From: Candidatus Shapirobacteria bacterium
Lineage (GTDB): Bacteria > Patescibacteriota > Microgenomatia > UBA12405
Assembly: GCA_028700625.1 (NCBI GenBank)
Contig: JAQVSI010000004.1
Location: forward strand, 1 to 46,406
Direction: 5' to 3'
Length of the DNA: 46,406 nt
Part shown: piece by piece, positions 45,326 through 46,406 of the stretch
Layout of the letters: each line of letters opens with the position of its first letter
Position numbering within the stretch: position 1 is the stretch's first letter
Program-made: the position numbers and the translations under genes
The notes under the pieces: generated by a model
Database searches by the model: none
Seen by the model: only the letters and a program-made list of their open reading frames with translations
Told to the model about the DNA's origin: nothing

Positions 45326-46406
45326 TTTTTTATCTTTTCTAATTCATAAAAAATAATATTTTTTGATATCTCAATTTTTTGATTTATCTTAAATTTCCCC
45401 AAACTAGACACCTCCCAAACAGTTTCTGTCTCTAGCGGTCTGTCTGTTGGTGCAATTAAAAACAACTTTTCTGCTTTTGGATAGTCTTCTACTCCCATCG
45501 GTGGACAGCTTTTAGCTGTTAATAAAAATCTCAAATCATAAGCTCTAGTATCCCCACTGTTAGTACTTGCTACATTAAAATTATTTGGGCATCCATTTTC
45601 TAATATTTTTTTTATTGTTTCTTGTTGTAAAACATAACTCCAACCATTTGGCATTCCCAAAGCCTCTTTTTGATTAATTTTTATATAAAAAGAATACCCA
45701 ACCAACCCAATTAACAATAAAATCAAAATCAATTTATTTTTTATTTTATTTATTAACCAAGCTAGTCCCATACAAAGAAAAGGTACAAAAGATAGAAAAT
45801 AATATATTGGAGTAGCTATTTTTTCATCTCCTCCAAACCTAAACCACTCTATTATTGTTGTTATATTGTAGAAGTTATTTCTTAGGTCAAAAATCAATAG
45901 TGGTGAGTATCCTATTAAAGCCCCAACTGGAAACAATAATATATTTTTTATTTCTTGTTTTTTAAATATTAAAAATAAAAAAGCAAAAAACAATATTAAA
46001 ACAAATTGAAAATGAAATTGAAAACATATTCCCCCAAAAATTCCCCAAATTAAATACCACCATTTTTTTTCAATTAATGCTTTCGATCCTAAAAAGATAA
46101 AAATAGGGGTTAGAATCAATAAAAAATTTGGATTCCATAAAAAATTAGAAAAATTAATCGAAATTGGTAAAAAAACAAAAATTACAGATGTTATTATCGC
46201 TATTTTTTTATTAAGTATTCTTTTGGTTGATAAGTATAAAAATATTAATGCTAAAAAATTAAAAAAAACCAAAAAATACGAGGCCACTATTACATTCCAA
46301 TTAGACATTAGCATTACCAGAATTAAAGAATAATAAATAAGTGGGCCTTGAAAAAACTGATGTCCATGAACAATTGGGGAAGCAGTCGGTCCAATTAATG
46401 TAATTT
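45322..46406 (-). CDS. GT39/ArnT-like membrane glycosyltransferase (partial, N-terminus outside window)
   Basis: The frame is open to the window edge: upstream of the first in-window ATG (46314) the sequence continues ITLIGPTASPIVHGHQFF then QGPLIYYSLILVM, so the gene is truncated at its 5' end. The stretch GPTAS...GPLIYY matches the first extracytoplasmic loop of GT-C/PMT-like glycosyltransferases (GT39 and ArnT type), which transfer sugars from lipid carriers outside the membrane. About eight hydrophobic helices follow, then a soluble C-terminal domain of about 110 residues. The family call is tentative because the N-terminal catalytic Asp motif lies outside the window. Confidence 0.65.
   Translation of the reverse strand, partial: ITLIGPTASPIVHGHQFFQGPLIYYSLILVMLMSNWNVIVASYFLVFFNFLALIFLYLSTKRILNKKIAIITSVIFVFLPISINFSNFLWNPNFLLILTPIFIFLGSKALIEKKWWYLIWGIFGGICFQFHFQFVLILFFAFLFLIFKKQEIKNILLFPVGALIGYSPLLIFDLRNNFYNITTIIEWFRFGGDEKIATPIYYFLSFVPFLCMGLAWLINKIKNKLILILLLIGLVGYSFYIKINQKEALGMPNGWSYVLQQETIKKILENGCPNNFNVASTNSGDTRAYDLRFLLTAKSCPPMGVEDYPKAEKLFLIAPTDRPLETETVWEVSSLGKFKINQKIEISKNIIFYELEKIKN

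Noticed and set aside
1-46406. Recoding of UGA as in Gracilibacteria and Absconditabacteria
   Set aside because: All genes read through without in-frame TGA, and TGA ends the TraC-like and glycosyltransferase genes at sensible positions.

Overview
The window comes from an AT-rich, streamlined bacterial genome, most likely a Candidate Phyla Radiation (Patescibacteria) member of the Microgenomates type. The grounds are the tight packing of short genes, tandem small type IV secretion (T4SS) pilin genes, signal peptides ending in VYAQ, DUF4012 and RNHCP proteins, and a solitary 5'-3' exonuclease. All genes read through with the standard bacterial code and at least two end in TGA, so UGA is not recoded. 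I found no tRNA, rRNA, tmRNA, RNase P RNA, CRISPR array or transposase.

Layout. (1) 1-4654, minus: a cassette of three ATP-grasp (RimK-like) ligases, one fused to a RimB-type aspartyl protease, plus a 7TM membrane protein of the transglutaminase-7TM family and a small-export-type membrane protein cut by the window edge. (2) 4901-9660, plus: six tandem T4SS pilin paralogues, a secreted Cys-containing protein and a VirB6/TrbL-like protein, followed by an unrecognised 773-aa minus-strand protein. (3) 12147-17381: a protein with a nucleoside-phosphorylase-like C-terminus, a DUF559 nuclease, FtsH, RNHCP and GNAT proteins. (4) 17461-23395, minus: a 1004-aa Rossmann/DUF4012 fusion, a Wzx-type flippase and an O-antigen ligase. 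(5) 23457-28590: the classical origin block (jag, yidC, yidD, rnpA, rpmH / dnaA, dnaN) with a probable oriC between dnaA and dnaN. (6) 28592-35201, minus: the second T4SS block (PrgI-like, TraC-like, VirB4, M15 peptidase, one small membrane protein). (7) 35307-46406: exonuclease, glycosyltransferase, TrxB, an orphan ABC membrane domain, MutM, an IscR-IscS fusion with IscU, membrane proteins, PspC, a Crp/Fnr regulator, a GGDEF protein and a truncated GT39-like protein.

Two genome-wide patterns stand out. First, the window is full of small dispersed hairpin repeats. Family A has 4 copies of about 85-100 bp, family B about 20 copies of 40-60 bp, family C 2 copies of about 86 bp, and there are short tandem AT-rich families. 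The arms of A and C copies differ in sequence yet stay complementary, so structure is conserved rather than sequence. More than half of the B copies lie inside genes or at their 3' ends, and inside genes they are read in frame as extra peptides in TrxB, MutM, a glycosyltransferase, VirB4, a PrgI-like protein and others. Second, fourteen start codons sit exactly 6 bases after a TATAAT-like -10 box, which predicts leaderless mRNAs as the default here. Shine-Dalgarno-type starts are clear only at a few internal operon genes such as virB4 and iscU.

The T4SS blocks probably form one envelope-spanning machine for DNA uptake, DNA transfer or pilus display. The ATP-grasp cassette probably makes, trims and anchors or exports an unknown peptide modification. 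The IscR-IscS/IscU block supplies Fe-S clusters.
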